Assembly (NCBI GenBank): GCA_938085045.1
Contig: CALKGI010000132.1
Span: forward strand, 1-41,473
DNA from: an uncultured Alteromonadaceae bacterium
GTDB lineage: Bacteria > Pseudomonadota > Gammaproteobacteria > Enterobacterales > Alteromonadaceae
Length of the DNA stretch: 41,473 bases
Reading direction: 5' to 3'
Position numbers and translations under genes: made by a program. The notes beneath the pieces were generated by a model. It was given only the letters and a program-made list of their open reading frames with translations, was not told where the DNA came from and did not search any database. Position 1 is the first letter of the stretch. Each line of letters starts with the position of its first letter. This document shows, piece after piece, positions 1 through 9,230 of this stretch.

Positions 1-1542
1 GCTAAGGCTAAACAACAACTATCAGCATCGCTGAAAGCCCGCAAGCATTTGGAGCGTTCTTACGAAGCCCAGTTGCAATCTCTTATGCAGTTTGTCGCGC
101 GCTTATCTAAGGTTTGCAAAGGCGTCGATAAAGTACTCGACACTCGCCTTGGCGCACTACGCACTGCCCTGAAGAAAAACCCAGATATCACCAATATTAC
201 CCCACTAATCAATGATATATCGGGTCTATTGATTCAGCAGGAATCTCGCAACGCCACCAATATAAAATCAACAAAATCGAGTATTGCCACCGCAGGCAAA
301 GAGCTGCAGCGCCAAAAAGGTTTGCCAGATCAATTAAGAAGAGACCTGCGTGGGCTGTTGGCCAATGTTGATGATACGCCCACATCAATGCACGAATTTT
401 TGCCAATTCTCGATCAATTAGTGGCACTGTATCAACAAGCTTTTACCGCAAAAAGCAGTACAGGTACAACAACCACTAACGATGACACAACAGACGACGA
501 TTTGTTGAGTCAGAAAATCTCGTTGCAATTGATTAACCTTATCAGTGAGTTAGCGTTTGAAGGGGATCACGCCAAAAAGATTGATACCATCAGGCAGTCA
601 CTTGTTAACAATGGCAGTATTTCTCACCTGGTCGACTCTTCGCTGGATGTGATTAAACTCATTATCTCTAGCATGTCTGAAGAGCGGGTATCAGCTCAGC
701 ACTTTTTACTGTCGATTAACGATGCTTTGTCTGGGGTTCACAACGCAGTTGTCACCTCACTGGATAAATCACGTAAAATCAGCGAAGAAATGGCTGATTT
801 GGATGATGTTATCTCCAAACAAATCAAAGATTTATCGGCAAAAGCCGTGTCGGCGACCTCTTTAGATGAATTACAATCACTAGTATCCATTAAACTTCTG
901 GCAATTAACGAAGCCATTCAAAACAAAGAACGCCTTGAACGAGTCGAAAAAGAAGCCTTACTCGATAGCCTTGGCGTGATGGAAACCCGTCTTGGTGATG
1001 TCGAAAAAGAAGCCGAGCAATACAAAAAACACTTGGCTGACCAAAAATTCAAAAGCTTACAAGATGCACTGACCAAACTCCCTAACCGCGCCGCCTTTGA
1101 TGAACGCATGGACATCGAATTCAAACGTTGGAATCGTTATGATTACCAATTATGTTTGGCGGTTGTTGATATCGACTTTTTCAAACGCATAAACGACAGT
1201 TTCGGCCACAGTGCTGGCGACAAAACCCTAAAAGTCATTGCTACAGCACTGAAAAAATCACTGCGTACCACCGATTTTATTGCCCGTTTCGGCGGCGAAG
1301 AATTTGTTATTTTGATGCCCGAAACCCAACTGGCCGATATGGAAGTACCGCTCAATAAAATTCGCCAAATCATCAAGAAAATTCCTTTTAAATTCAAAGG
1401 TAAAGACGTCACCATCACCATTTCTATTGGGGTCACCGAATTTAAAGAAAAAGATAACTCACTACAAGCCTTTGACCGTGCCGACGCCGCTTTATATGAA
1501 GCCAAAAACAGTGGTCGAGATAAAGTCATTTTACGTCCGTAG
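1..1542 (+). CDS. Diguanylate cyclase (GGDEF), 5' end outside window
   Basis: A GGDEF-domain protein that should make cyclic di-GMP from two GTP. The reading frame is open from base 1, so the gene begins upstream; a TTG at 49 is only the first start-like codon in view. Numbered from that TTG, residues 1-330 are mostly helical and coiled-coil-like with no recognised sensor domain or membrane segment. Residues about 335-497 form the cyclase domain. The active-site signature is RFGGEEF (GGEEF at 415-419), so catalysis looks intact. An RxxD motif (RTTD, 406-409) sits five residues before it, the classical inhibitory I-site, so product inhibition is expected. The helical N terminus probably mediates dimerisation or signal input (inference). 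It is followed after 133 bp by ppnN on the same strand. Confidence 0.93.
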   Translation, partial: AKAKQQLSASLKARKHLERSYEAQLQSLMQFVARLSKVCKGVDKVLDTRLGALRTALKKNPDITNITPLINDISGLLIQQESRNATNIKSTKSSIATAGKELQRQKGLPDQLRRDLRGLLANVDDTPTSMHEFLPILDQLVALYQQAFTAKSSTGTTTTNDDTTDDDLLSQKISLQLINLISELAFEGDHAKKIDTIRQSLVNNGSISHLVDSSLDVIKLIISSMSEERVSAQHFLLSINDALSGVHNAVVTSLDKSRKISEEMADLDDVISKQIKDLSAKAVSATSLDELQSLVSIKLLAINEAIQNKERLERVEKEALLDSLGVMETRLGDVEKEAEQYKKHLADQKFKSLQDALTKLPNRAAFDERMDIEFKRWNRYDYQLCLAVVDIDFFKRINDSFGHSAGDKTLKVIATALKKSLRTTDFIARFGGEEFVILMPETQLADMEVPLNKIRQIIKKIPFKFKGKDVTITISIGVTEFKEKDNSLQAFDRADAALYEAKNSGRDKVILRP

Positions 1543-1675
1543 GTTTTGCTGTTGTATTACCGAGTTGGTGATCTGTTAGACTTTTTGATGAACCCATCAA
1601 GATAATTAAATCCCCCGTGCAAAATCCTAAAAAGACACTATATTCAAATATATAGCGTATTTTTAAGGAGCCTCT

Positions 1676-3031
1676 ATGGCCATTCAGCTAAACCCAATCG
1701 GGTCATTATCGATGTTATCTCAGCTTGAAGTCGACAGGCTAAAAAAATCTTCCACCAGTCAACTTTATCAAATGTACCGCAACTGTTCTTTGGCCGTACT
1801 CAACGTAGGCAGTAATACCGACAGTGCCGCCGAAATCTACGACCAATTTAAATCCTTTGATGTTCAAGTCATTCGCCGTGAGCGCGGCATAAAACTCGAA
1901 CTGACAAATCCGCCAGAAATGGCCTTTGTTGATGGCGAAATCATTAAGGGTATTCACGAACATTTATTCTCAGTGTTACGCGACTTACTGTTTATCAACG
2001 GCAAATATGACGATCATCAAACAATCAACATGACAAGCTCAAGTCACATCACTCACGTGGTGTTTGATATTTTGCGTAATGCCAATTCAATTCAGGCCAA
2101 TAAAACCCCCAACCTTATCGTTTGCTGGGGTGGTCACTCGATTAACGAAATTGAATATAAATATACCAAAGAAGTAGGTTATGAACTGGGCCTACGCGGT
2201 ATGAACATCTGCACCGGTTGTGGCCCGGGCGCAATGAAAGGCCCAATGAAAGGGGCTGCGTTGGGCCATGCTAAACAAAGGATCAACGACGGTCGTTACC
2301 TCGGTTTAACCGAACCGAGCATCATAGCTGCCGAGCCACCGAATCCAATAGTCAACGAACTGGTTATTTTGCCAGATATAGAAAAAAGACTCGAAGCGTT
2401 TGTTCGGTCCAGCCACGGTATTATTGTCTTTCCGGGCGGTGCCGGCACCTCCGAAGAATTACTATACATTCTGGGCATTATGCTTCATCCAGAAAACGCA
2501 AAACAACAGTTACCCATCATTCTTACTGGTCCAAAAGAGAGCGAAAATTATTTTCGTGAAATCGAAAAGTTCATCAGCCAAACGCTGGGCCAAGAAGCGC
2601 TTGATAAGTTTGAGATCATCATTGACGACCCGGCAAAAGTCGCCAGCACACTCAAGCGTAAAATGGCCGATGTCAGGGCATACCGCAAAGAAAGTGGCGA
2701 TGCCTATTATTACAACTGGACATTGAAAATCGAACCTGAGTTTCAACTACCTTTTGCGCCAACTCACGACAACATGGCCAAGCTTAACTTGCACCCAGAC
2801 CAAAGCACAGAACAATTAGCGGCCAACCTACGCCGTGCCTTTTCAGGTATTGTGGCAGGCAATGTTAAAGATGAAGGCATTAAAGAAATACAACGCAATG
2901 GCCCATTCGAACTGTCTGGCGACCCGGCGTTAATGAAGCTTGTCGACAAACTGCTTAAAGCCTTTGTGGCCCAACAGCGAATGAAACTACCCGGCAGTGA
3001 ATATGTGCCTTGTTACAAAATCAAGAGCTGA
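1676..3031 (+). CDS. ppnN: Pyrimidine/purine-5'-nucleotide nucleosidase PpnN
   Basis: A cytosolic enzyme that splits nucleoside monophosphates into free base and ribose-5-phosphate. In E. coli its activity is tuned by (p)ppGpp (family knowledge). The 451 residues align by eye over the whole length with E. coli PpnN (formerly YgdH): the N terminus with [10 protein letters not shown], the [14 protein letters not shown] loop (181-194), the LOG-family signature PGGAGTSEE (253-261) and the C-terminal MKLPGS-Y-PCY motif are all present. The start is well fixed by AAGGAG seven bases upstream of the ATG. A 6-bp inverted repeat (CTATAT/ATATAG, 1638-1655) lies just upstream and may be part of the control region. 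A GC-rich hairpin without a U-tract follows the stop. Confidence 0.97.
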   Translation: MAIQLNPIGSLSMLSQLEVDRLKKSSTSQLYQMYRNCSLAVLNVGSNTDSAAEIYDQFKSFDVQVIRRERGIKLELTNPPEMAFVDGEIIKGIHEHLFSVLRDLLFINGKYDDHQTINMTSSSHITHVVFDILRNANSIQANKTPNLIVCWGGHSINEIEYKYTKEVGYELGLRGMNICTGCGPGAMKGPMKGAALGHAKQRINDGRYLGLTEPSIIAAEPPNPIVNELVILPDIEKRLEAFVRSSHGIIVFPGGAGTSEELLYILGIMLHPENAKQQLPIILTGPKESENYFREIEKFISQTLGQEALDKFEIIIDDPAKVASTLKRKMADVRAYRKESGDAYYYNWTLKIEPEFQLPFAPTHDNMAKLNLHPDQSTEQLAANLRRAFSGIVAGNVKDEGIKEIQRNGPFELSGDPALMKLVDKLLKAFVAQQRMKLPGSEYVPCYKIKS

Positions 3032-3038
3032 CTTCAAT

Positions 3039-3058
3039 GGCGGCCGATTCAGGCCGCC
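3039..3058. other. GC-rich stem-loop between ppnN and xni
   Basis: GGCGGCC and GGCCGCC form a perfect 7-bp stem around a 6-base loop, eight bases after the ppnN stop. It is followed by an A-rich rather than a T-rich run on the plus strand, and on the minus strand no T-run follows either. It is therefore not a canonical intrinsic terminator; it may stabilise the 3' end of the mRNA. Confidence 0.5.
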
Positions 3059-3160
3059 TGAAAAAAATAAACTCCCCGCAATGGTTCTAATGTGCAAGCC
3101 AATTGATATACTACCCTCAGTCAATTTCACAGAGCTCTCCTTTTAAATGCAGGTCCAAAT

Positions 3161-3961
3161 ATGCAGGTTTTGATAATAGATGCGCTCAATCTCATCCGCC
3201 GCATCTATGCCGCCCAAGAACGACCCTTTTTGCCGCTGACCAACGAAGTTAGCGATGCCACTCGCAAGCAAATCATTCACAATACCGTTGCGGCAGTCGA
3301 AGTTGCCCTGAAAAAAATGTTGGTCACCGTCGACCCCAGCCATGGCATTGTGGTTTTTGACGCCGATGGTCAAAGTTGGCGCCATAAGATTTATCCTGAA
3401 TATAAAGCGGGCCGTCAGCCTATGCCAACGATTCTTAGCGACGGCATGGAACAAATTAAACAAGCAATCACCGACTGCGGATTCACCCTGCACCGCCAAG
3501 ATGAACAAGAAGCCGATGACCTAATTGGCGCATTAGCCAAAAAAGTAGCAGACTCAGGCTATCACGCGACTATTGTGTCCACCGACAAAGGGTTTTTACA
3601 GCTACTTTCAGAGCATATCAAAGTGTACGATTACTTTTCTCGCAAGTACCTCACAGACGATTACGTTGAAGATAAATTTGGTGTAAAGTCGATTCAACTT
3701 ATCAACTACTGGTCTTTGGTTGGAGATTCAAGTAACAACATCCCCGGACTACCCGGCATAGGGCCAAAATCAGCCCTTGATATTTTACTTAAACATCAGT
3801 CACTTAAAGAAGCGTTGACCAGCACAGTGTTGAACAAAAAGCTGCGTGAAAAATTGCAAGAGAACCTTGAAGCCTTTAAATTATGTCGTCAATTGGTCGC
3901 ACTTAAGCTAGACATACAGCTTGGTTTAAACCTAAAAGACATTCGATTAAAACAGCATTGA
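3161..3961 (+). CDS. xni: Flap endonuclease Xni (exonuclease IX)
   Basis: A 266-residue 5'-nuclease of the FEN superfamily that acts on branched or flapped DNA in repair and replication. The acidic metal-ligand residues of the family are visible: D7 (IIDALN), FDADG near 67, EQEADD near 115-120, STDKG (D142) and GDSSNNIPG (D189). The helix-hairpin-helix segment GLPGIGPKSA lies at 196-205 and contacts DNA. The length fits stand-alone Xni (E. coli about 250 residues) rather than the nuclease domain of PolA. The adjacency to ppnN and the sequence support Xni. The ATG at 3161 begins the conserved beta strand VLIIDALN directly. Confidence 0.96.
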   Translation: MQVLIIDALNLIRRIYAAQERPFLPLTNEVSDATRKQIIHNTVAAVEVALKKMLVTVDPSHGIVVFDADGQSWRHKIYPEYKAGRQPMPTILSDGMEQIKQAITDCGFTLHRQDEQEADDLIGALAKKVADSGYHATIVSTDKGFLQLLSEHIKVYDYFSRKYLTDDYVEDKFGVKSIQLINYWSLVGDSSNNIPGLPGIGPKSALDILLKHQSLKEALTSTVLNKKLREKLQENLEAFKLCRQLVALKLDIQLGLNLKDIRLKQH

Positions 3962-3974
3962 GAACGCCAAAATC

Positions 3975-4670
3975 ATGAAAACAGTACTAATCACCGGAGC
4001 TAACCGGGGTATCGGCTTAAAATTTGTTGAATATTATTGCCAACATAACTGGCAGGTGTACGCCACCTACCGCGATGAACACCACACCTTGCTTGACCGA
4101 ACGACCCAATATGAAAACCTGACCCTATTGAAAGTAGATGTTAGCGATATTGCTTCTGTGGCCAAACTGAAACATTCAATGACCGGCATTACATTGAACC
4201 TGTTAATCAATAACGCAGGTACTTACGGTCCAAAAGGTCACGGTTTTGGACAGACCTCGACCGAACAAGTCGACCAGTGGCAAGATGTGTTTGCCATCAA
4301 TACCATCGCCCCTATGCTCATCACCGAAGCACTGTGTAAAAACCTCCAATTTGGCGCACCAGCCAAGGTGGCGTTTGTCAGCAGTAAAATGGGTAGCATC
4401 AACGACAACAGCAGCGGCGGCAGTTACATTTATCGCTCATCAAAAACCGCGCTCAATTCAGTAGTCAAAAGTCTGTCTGTCGACTTAGCGCAATATGACA
4501 TTAGCGTTGTATCACTGCATCCGGGTTGGGTAAAAACCCGCATGGGCGGCGACAGCGCACTTATCGACACTAACACGTCAGTGACTGGCATGACCAAAGT
4601 CATTGAGCATTTAACGCCTGAACAAAGCGGTCAGTTTATCAATTTTGATGGCACCCAATTAACGTGGTAA
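3975..4670 (+). CDS. Short-chain dehydrogenase/reductase (C-factor-like)
   Basis: A 231-residue NAD(P)-dependent oxidoreductase with a Rossmann fold. The cofactor motif TGANRGIG is at 7-14, NNAG at 79-82, catalytic Ser near 136, and YRSSK gives Tyr153 and Lys157. By appearance it belongs to the short SDRs related to the Myxococcus CsgA C-factor and similar carbonyl reductases. The substrate cannot be told from sequence. It starts 13 bases after the xni stop, so it is probably co-transcribed with it. The ATG at 3975 precedes KTVLITG, the usual SDR N terminus. Confidence 0.92.
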   Translation: MKTVLITGANRGIGLKFVEYYCQHNWQVYATYRDEHHTLLDRTTQYENLTLLKVDVSDIASVAKLKHSMTGITLNLLINNAGTYGPKGHGFGQTSTEQVDQWQDVFAINTIAPMLITEALCKNLQFGAPAKVAFVSSKMGSINDNSSGGSYIYRSSKTALNSVVKSLSVDLAQYDISVVSLHPGWVKTRMGGDSALIDTNTSVTGMTKVIEHLTPEQSGQFINFDGTQLTW

Positions 4671-4786
4671 CTTTTCCCCTCAACTGCCAATTGACCCCAC
4701 TGGTCGCAGAGCACCTGTTGTCGCCGTTTTTTTGCGTTATTGTAAAGAACATTATTGAGCATCAAGTGACAGGTTAAAGGCAAGTC

Positions 4787-5167
4787 GTGACTAAAAAGTT
4801 CATCACTTACATGGCAGCCAGTATAGTGGGTTATATACTGTTTGCAGGTAGCATCATTGCGTTTTACAAAGATGATCCGGCCAATATGGATTTGCCAGAC
4901 AGGCAAGAGTTCAATTTGCGCTATGTGGCCACCTTAAAAGTTGAAAACAAGACTAAAAGGACTGATGTGATATACTATTTGGGTTCGCCAGACATAACCG
5001 AAGCCAAAGAGATTGAGGATTCGATTTACCAAGTGATGTTTTACCGCACTCGCAAAATTCGCGGCGATGGCATCACCACCAAAGACGAATGTACGCCAAT
5101 GCTATTTATCAATGGCCTACTTATTGCTTGGGGTAAAGACGCCTATTCACAATATAACGCCTACTAG
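4787..5167 (+). CDS. DUF3192 family membrane-anchored protein
   Basis: A 126-residue protein starting at GTG with AAAGG about seven bases upstream. Residues 5-27 form one hydrophobic segment (signal anchor), so the rest should face the periplasm. The remainder matches the DUF3192 pattern as recalled: an N-terminal RQEFNLRYVATLKV segment, then YYLGSPD, then VMFYRTRKI, then DGITTKDECTPMLFINGLLIAWG. The fold resembles the small BamE/SmpA-like domains that check a rise in length and the G-x-PD loop (inference). Function is unknown. It is followed after eight bases by the HDOD-like gene and likely shares its transcript. Confidence 0.82.
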   Translation: MTKKFITYMAASIVGYILFAGSIIAFYKDDPANMDLPDRQEFNLRYVATLKVENKTKRTDVIYYLGSPDITEAKEIEDSIYQVMFYRTRKIRGDGITTKDECTPMLFINGLLIAWGKDAYSQYNAY

Positions 5168-5175
5168 AGAATCGC

Positions 5176-6963
5176 TTGTCACAAAACAGCCTATCACCGT
5201 CAACACCAACAAGAGCACCAAGTCTCAATGTCGAACAGTTGTGCAAACTGCTCAATCAACATTTGGTGCTGTGGGCTCGCGCTGACGGCAGCACCAAGGT
5301 ATATTCTCAGGCTGCTTCGCTGGCACAACGTATCGACCAATCTTATTGTGAACACCCGGGGAAATGGCTGGCCCAACTACAAAGTTACAAACCTCATTAC
5401 GACTACCTAACCAATTTGACGCTCAAAGCGACCATTTTTGCCGCCATGCAAGTGACAGAGTTGGGCTGGTGTGAAAGTGCCAAAACGAGTGTAATTGCCG
5501 CGACTCTGACCACTAACATAGCCGTTTTAAAACTCATCACCAAACAAGCTGATGGCGTTGTAATGAGCGAACCGAGCAAAGCCAAACTGACCAAATCAGC
5601 AGTATTAAGTTACAAGTTGCTCAAGCAGAACCATGTTTTAGACCCCTTGTGGTTGCATGCCATCAGCAGCTCTATACCCCCCAGTCAAAGTAAAGCTTAC
5701 CCAATCGACCTGCACGGCAGCATCATCTACAACGCTTATCGCTTTGCCAAGCCGCTTTGCCGACAAAAAAGCATCAAACAATTGTCAGTTTTACAAGTAC
5801 TTAGGCAAATATACCTTGAGAACAACCATGTAGCTAACGCCATATTGGTCGACAACGCTGGTCGCTGGTGTTATCGCCTCAACCACGGTGCTTTAGTGAT
5901 GCTACAAAACAACCGCTTGGCCATCATCATGCATCATATGGATGGTGGCGGTTATCTGGCGTTTTTATTTCCAGCGCAAACCATCACCCCAAAAGGCCGC
6001 TTTGTGCTGATTGCCAGCAAACACATCGCCAACTCACAACCCTGTTACCTTTGCGAAGAACCCCGCTTGTATTCACAGTTGTGGGAAACGCCATTGCAAC
6101 GATACGCCGCCGAAAAAGAATTCGAAATGACAGGCATCGACGTAACTCAAGGTGACTTGTTTGTGCCCCCGGCAATTCTCGATGAATTAATGGGTCATCT
6201 GTTTGACCAACCCGACTTAAATAAAGTCAGTCAATTAATCAACAGTTCAACCCAACTGACCCAATTGCTCAAAGAAACCGCCTCGCAAGCGGCCAGTAAA
6301 GACATCAAGATCACCGACACCAAACATGCGCTGGCAATGCTCGGCTTAAACCGAATTGGCCCATTGTTAACCCAAGGCGCATTGGCCGACATAGTGACCG
6401 GATATCGTTTTCCTGGCTATTGCCAAGTACAAAGTCGCCAACAATGCTTTATTCAGGCGCTCAATTATTACGGCCAATTCAACGATTTGATCGCCATAGA
6501 AGAATTGGCAATGTACGCCAGTTTTTGGATAGCCCCGCTGTACATCAGCAATTCTCTACAAACGAGCGCCTGTCGACTATACAAACAAAAAACCATTGCT
6601 GTAGAAGATGCCTTTGCATTAACAAAGCTGTTCGACCAAGACTTGACTGAAACACATCAAAAGCAAGTGCTAGAGATTGCCCGAGCATGGCAATTGCCTA
6701 AGCTATGCTTAGAGTTGTTTAGACAAATCAACAATGCTGACACCACCATTAAACCCGCCAAAAGAGTGGCCCACGGGTTAGCAGTAATACGATTGGCCAC
6801 CTTGCACTGCCACACAATTTTCAATCAGGTAGATGTAAACTCGCCATTTTTACAGCAAAAGCTCATACAAAACCTTGATGTATTGCGTATTTCGTTACCG
6901 CAGTATTTGGCGCATCAAGACAAGTTTTTACTTGAATACTCGCCTTATACTCCTTTGGTTTGA
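5176..6963 (+). CDS. Large cytosolic protein with degenerate HDOD-like domain
   Basis: A 595-residue protein without signal peptide or membrane segment. Residues about 330-400 (VPPAILDELMGHLFDQPDL, then KVSQLINSST, then HALAMLGLNRIGPLL) resemble the HDOD output domain, a catalytically dead HD-type fold used in signalling. The first 330 residues resemble nothing I can name; they contain MHHMDGGGYLAFLF (about 252-265) and a Cys-containing PCYLCEEPRLYS stretch. The start is a TTG eight bases after the previous stop with only a weak ribosome site, so it depends on coupling to the DUF3192 gene; a slightly later start is possible. It may be a signalling scaffold; no enzymatic residues are evident. 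Confidence 0.75.
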   Translation: MSQNSLSPSTPTRAPSLNVEQLCKLLNQHLVLWARADGSTKVYSQAASLAQRIDQSYCEHPGKWLAQLQSYKPHYDYLTNLTLKATIFAAMQVTELGWCESAKTSVIAATLTTNIAVLKLITKQADGVVMSEPSKAKLTKSAVLSYKLLKQNHVLDPLWLHAISSSIPPSQSKAYPIDLHGSIIYNAYRFAKPLCRQKSIKQLSVLQVLRQIYLENNHVANAILVDNAGRWCYRLNHGALVMLQNNRLAIIMHHMDGGGYLAFLFPAQTITPKGRFVLIASKHIANSQPCYLCEEPRLYSQLWETPLQRYAAEKEFEMTGIDVTQGDLFVPPAILDELMGHLFDQPDLNKVSQLINSSTQLTQLLKETASQAASKDIKITDTKHALAMLGLNRIGPLLTQGALADIVTGYRFPGYCQVQSRQQCFIQALNYYGQFNDLIAIEELAMYASFWIAPLYISNSLQTSACRLYKQKTIAVEDAFALTKLFDQDLTETHQKQVLEIARAWQLPKLCLELFRQINNADTTIKPAKRVAHGLAVIRLATLHCHTIFNQVDVNSPFLQQKLIQNLDVLRISLPQYLAHQDKFLLEYSPYTPLV

Positions 6964-7107
6964 ATCACGTACACCACCCTTTAAAATTAACTACGTAGGC
7001 TAGCCCCCCGTACCTACCCTTTTAAAATGCCTTCAATATTTCAACGTGTTGCGTAATCACGGGCAATCACGGGGGATTGCCCCCTACAGTTGTAAAAAAC
7101 TACAGAC
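6964..7107. other. Convergent intergenic region with hairpin
   Basis: This is the space between two convergent genes. GGGCAATC (7061-7068) and GATTGCCC (7075-7082) form an 8-bp stem with a 6-base loop. No long T-run follows on either strand, so it is at best a weak bidirectional terminator. The flanking AATCACGGG is repeated directly (around 7055 and 7065). Confidence 0.4.
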
Positions 7108-8145
7108 TTAAACATTCTCAAAAGCCTCAACCCAAAGCGTACCATAGCGTTTTAACACCCCATATTCCAGCACAAATGGTCGTGTCGAAAAATCACAATA
7201 AATTGGCCTAGAGAAACAAAAAGTCCCTTCATTTTGGGCGCAATACGTCTCCATTGCGCGGTAAACTTTACCCCCTACTGAATGACCCCGGTTAACCTCC
7301 TTTTTCTGCGGAAAAATATTCTCGTCTACCCCGCCGCCCAATGAATGGCCAATAAAATGCCCCTTATCAGTATCTTTGTCAGTCCAGCCGTAAACCCCCC
7401 TTAAATAACCTGCCAACCTAGTTGAATCTCTTTTAACTTCACTCTTTTTCGATAGACCATAAAACACCACTACTCGGTCTTCTATGAAGTCGTCATCTGT
7501 TTGATAGGGGTTATGTGATTGCACGTCGAATGCTAAGGTAAAGTCACGAGACATAGTCTGAATAAAAGTCTCGTCAGGTGTCATGGCTTGATACTTCTTA
7601 TGCCAAAGGTCTGGCAATACATCTGTTAAATAAGCGGCAATGTCGGCGTAGTCCAATGCTGAGACTCGTGACATTATTTGGGCATAATCGATTAGGTATT
7701 CAGACTTAATAGTTGCCCTTAAGCCATCGGTTAATTGCTGCTTTTCACCCGCAAGCGGAAAATACTCGCTTTGCTTTACAACCTCATCGAACGGGCGTTG
7801 TTCAGAACCAAATTCAACCCGGATAATATAGCTGTCTTGTTTGGCAACCAATTCAAATTCAAAAGATTTGATAAACCCCAAATCTCTCAAGATCACAAAA
7901 CACTTTCGATTGGTTACTAAAGCTTGGTTGTTAATTAGGCTTGAACGCAGGTAAGTGGCTTTTTCACCGCTCTTTTGTACGGCAATTGGCCCGTTATAGA
8001 ATTTTTTGCGCAGAAACTTGCCAAGATTTTTGTAATGAAACTCGCCGCACTGGTCACGGTTTTTATCTAAAAAGGCTTTGATCTTTTTCGCCTGAGCCAC
8101 CAGCTTGGTGTAATCCATAAAATAATACTTTCGTCTTTTTGTCAT
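7108..8145 (-). CDS. Putative DNA/RNA non-specific endonuclease-domain protein
   Basis: A 345-residue protein with no signal peptide. The ATG at 8145 is preferred to the upstream TTG at 8229 because CAGGAAACAAG lies directly before it (AGGA, about 6 bases). The last 90 residues look like a beta-beta-alpha-metal nuclease of the Endonuclease_NS/NS_2 type: DKGHFIGHSLGGG (DKGH at 260-263, His263 as general base), ENIFPQ (Asn276, probable metal ligand), VNRG (Asn285) and RAMET (Glu299). These are the D/R-G-H, N and E positions of the NucA-like fold. Residues 1-240 are unrecognised, lysine-rich at the start, and could be a binding or trafficking part. It lies 173 bp downstream of the papain-like gene in the same orientation. 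It may be a toxin, effector or defence nuclease (inference). No immunity gene is recognised nearby. Confidence 0.65.
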   Translation of the reverse strand: MTKRRKYYFMDYTKLVAQAKKIKAFLDKNRDQCGEFHYKNLGKFLRKKFYNGPIAVQKSGEKATYLRSSLINNQALVTNRKCFVILRDLGFIKSFEFELVAKQDSYIIRVEFGSEQRPFDEVVKQSEYFPLAGEKQQLTDGLRATIKSEYLIDYAQIMSRVSALDYADIAAYLTDVLPDLWHKKYQAMTPDETFIQTMSRDFTLAFDVQSHNPYQTDDDFIEDRVVVFYGLSKKSEVKRDSTRLAGYLRGVYGWTDKDTDKGHFIGHSLGGGVDENIFPQKKEVNRGHSVGGKVYRAMETYCAQNEGTFCFSRPIYCDFSTRPFVLEYGVLKRYGTLWVEAFENV

Positions 8146-8318
8146 CTTGTTTCCTGTAGCAAATTTGCCGAACCAAGCGCGAGGTTGAAACCTCTCACAT
8201 AAATTAACTAAAAGTATTTTAGACCACAAGTGTCAGTTAAGCGGCACCAAAGACATGTTCACGACCGATGATGCGCTTAGAAAAGGCGGTATAGACGTTG
8301 CTACAGTATCAAATGATA

Positions 8319-9230
8319 TTACTTAACCTCTAATTCAAGCAACTTGACTGCGACAAACTCCGCGTTCATCACTTTGGCAATATCAGTCAAATTGGTCTCA
8401 ACGCCCCAGTTCCACACTATGGCCTCTGTTAATGTCTTGCCAAATTGTGATTTGGGTAAATAGACCCAATGGGCAACATAGTCAAACAGGTTTGCATCGG
8501 GTTTACCTAACGCACCTTTAAATGCCACGCCAACAATAGCCCCCACTTTGCTACTGGTTTTTAGGTGACTAAACACGGTAGAGTTATCTGTTTTCTCCCA
8601 TTTACTGCCCTCATGATTGGCTTTTACCTTCGCCAAATTGGCATCAATAAGCGTTTCGGTGGTCTTGAACCCCATTAACCCCAACAGCTCTGTCATTGAT
8701 GAAACAGTCAGGCCGATATCGCCATTTTTACTGTTTAACCCACCAGTTTTTGGTGCACTAACCGTCACGTCTTTGGCTTTTAAGGGGTGCGATGACCAAC
8801 TATCACCAGTCAAATTGCACAAGGTATGAGAATACAATAAGTTGGTATCCCACTTTTCTTTGCCATTGTCGACATGGTTGCGCAAATGTTCTTTGAGCAA
8901 AATCATCATACCAACGCATAAATCGTAATCCAGATTATTGGCAGGCGTACCGGCATAACCAGACGTATAACGCTTGCCAACACGGGCTTTTATTTTGTCA
9001 GAATTAGTGATTGAGCCAAACTTGGTGCCATCGTAAACGGTGGCTTTAAGGGCATCGTAAAAAGCCTCGATTTTACTGTCGTCAAAATTGTCCATAATGG
9101 CCATCAAGGTCGCGGCAATGCCGCAATTACCCTTGCCGTTTTGGTCAACTTTCCAACCATCACCCTTAATAGCAGATTCTCTAGTGGTGATGTCAATGTC
9201 GCTTTTGTCCAGAAATGTATTTTTACCCAT
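8319..9230 (-). CDS. Putative papain-like cysteine protease
   Basis: A 303-residue protein that I cannot assign to a named family. The ATG has AAAGGAG nine bases upstream. It shows the residue layout of papain-fold cysteine peptidases: VDQNGKGNCGIAATL with Gln30 six residues before Cys36 (the same Gln-Cys spacing as papain Q19-C25), FDYVAHWVYL with His254, and VWNWGVE with Asn274. The order Cys-His-Asn fits the papain clan, and the helix after Cys36 begins CGIAA as in many such enzymes. No signal peptide or propeptide is visible, which argues for a cytosolic or specially delivered enzyme. It could instead be an inactive relative or a transglutaminase/C39-like hydrolase. It is followed by the nuclease-like gene. 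Confidence 0.55.
   Translation of the reverse strand: MGKNTFLDKSDIDITTRESAIKGDGWKVDQNGKGNCGIAATLMAIMDNFDDSKIEAFYDALKATVYDGTKFGSITNSDKIKARVGKRYTSGYAGTPANNLDYDLCVGMMILLKEHLRNHVDNGKEKWDTNLLYSHTLCNLTGDSWSSHPLKAKDVTVSAPKTGGLNSKNGDIGLTVSSMTELLGLMGFKTTETLIDANLAKVKANHEGSKWEKTDNSTVFSHLKTSSKVGAIVGVAFKGALGKPDANLFDYVAHWVYLPKSQFGKTLTEAIVWNWGVETNLTDIAKVMNAEFVAVKLLELEVK

Noticed and set aside
3039..3058. Hairpin after ppnN as an intrinsic terminator
   Set aside because: It is followed by an A-run rather than a T-run on the plus strand and has no T-run on the minus strand.
8255..8326. Short plus-strand peptide MFTTDDALRKGGIDVATVSN and stop
   Set aside because: Protein-like, but only 23 codons, with no ribosome site, and it overlaps the 3' end of the papain-like gene.
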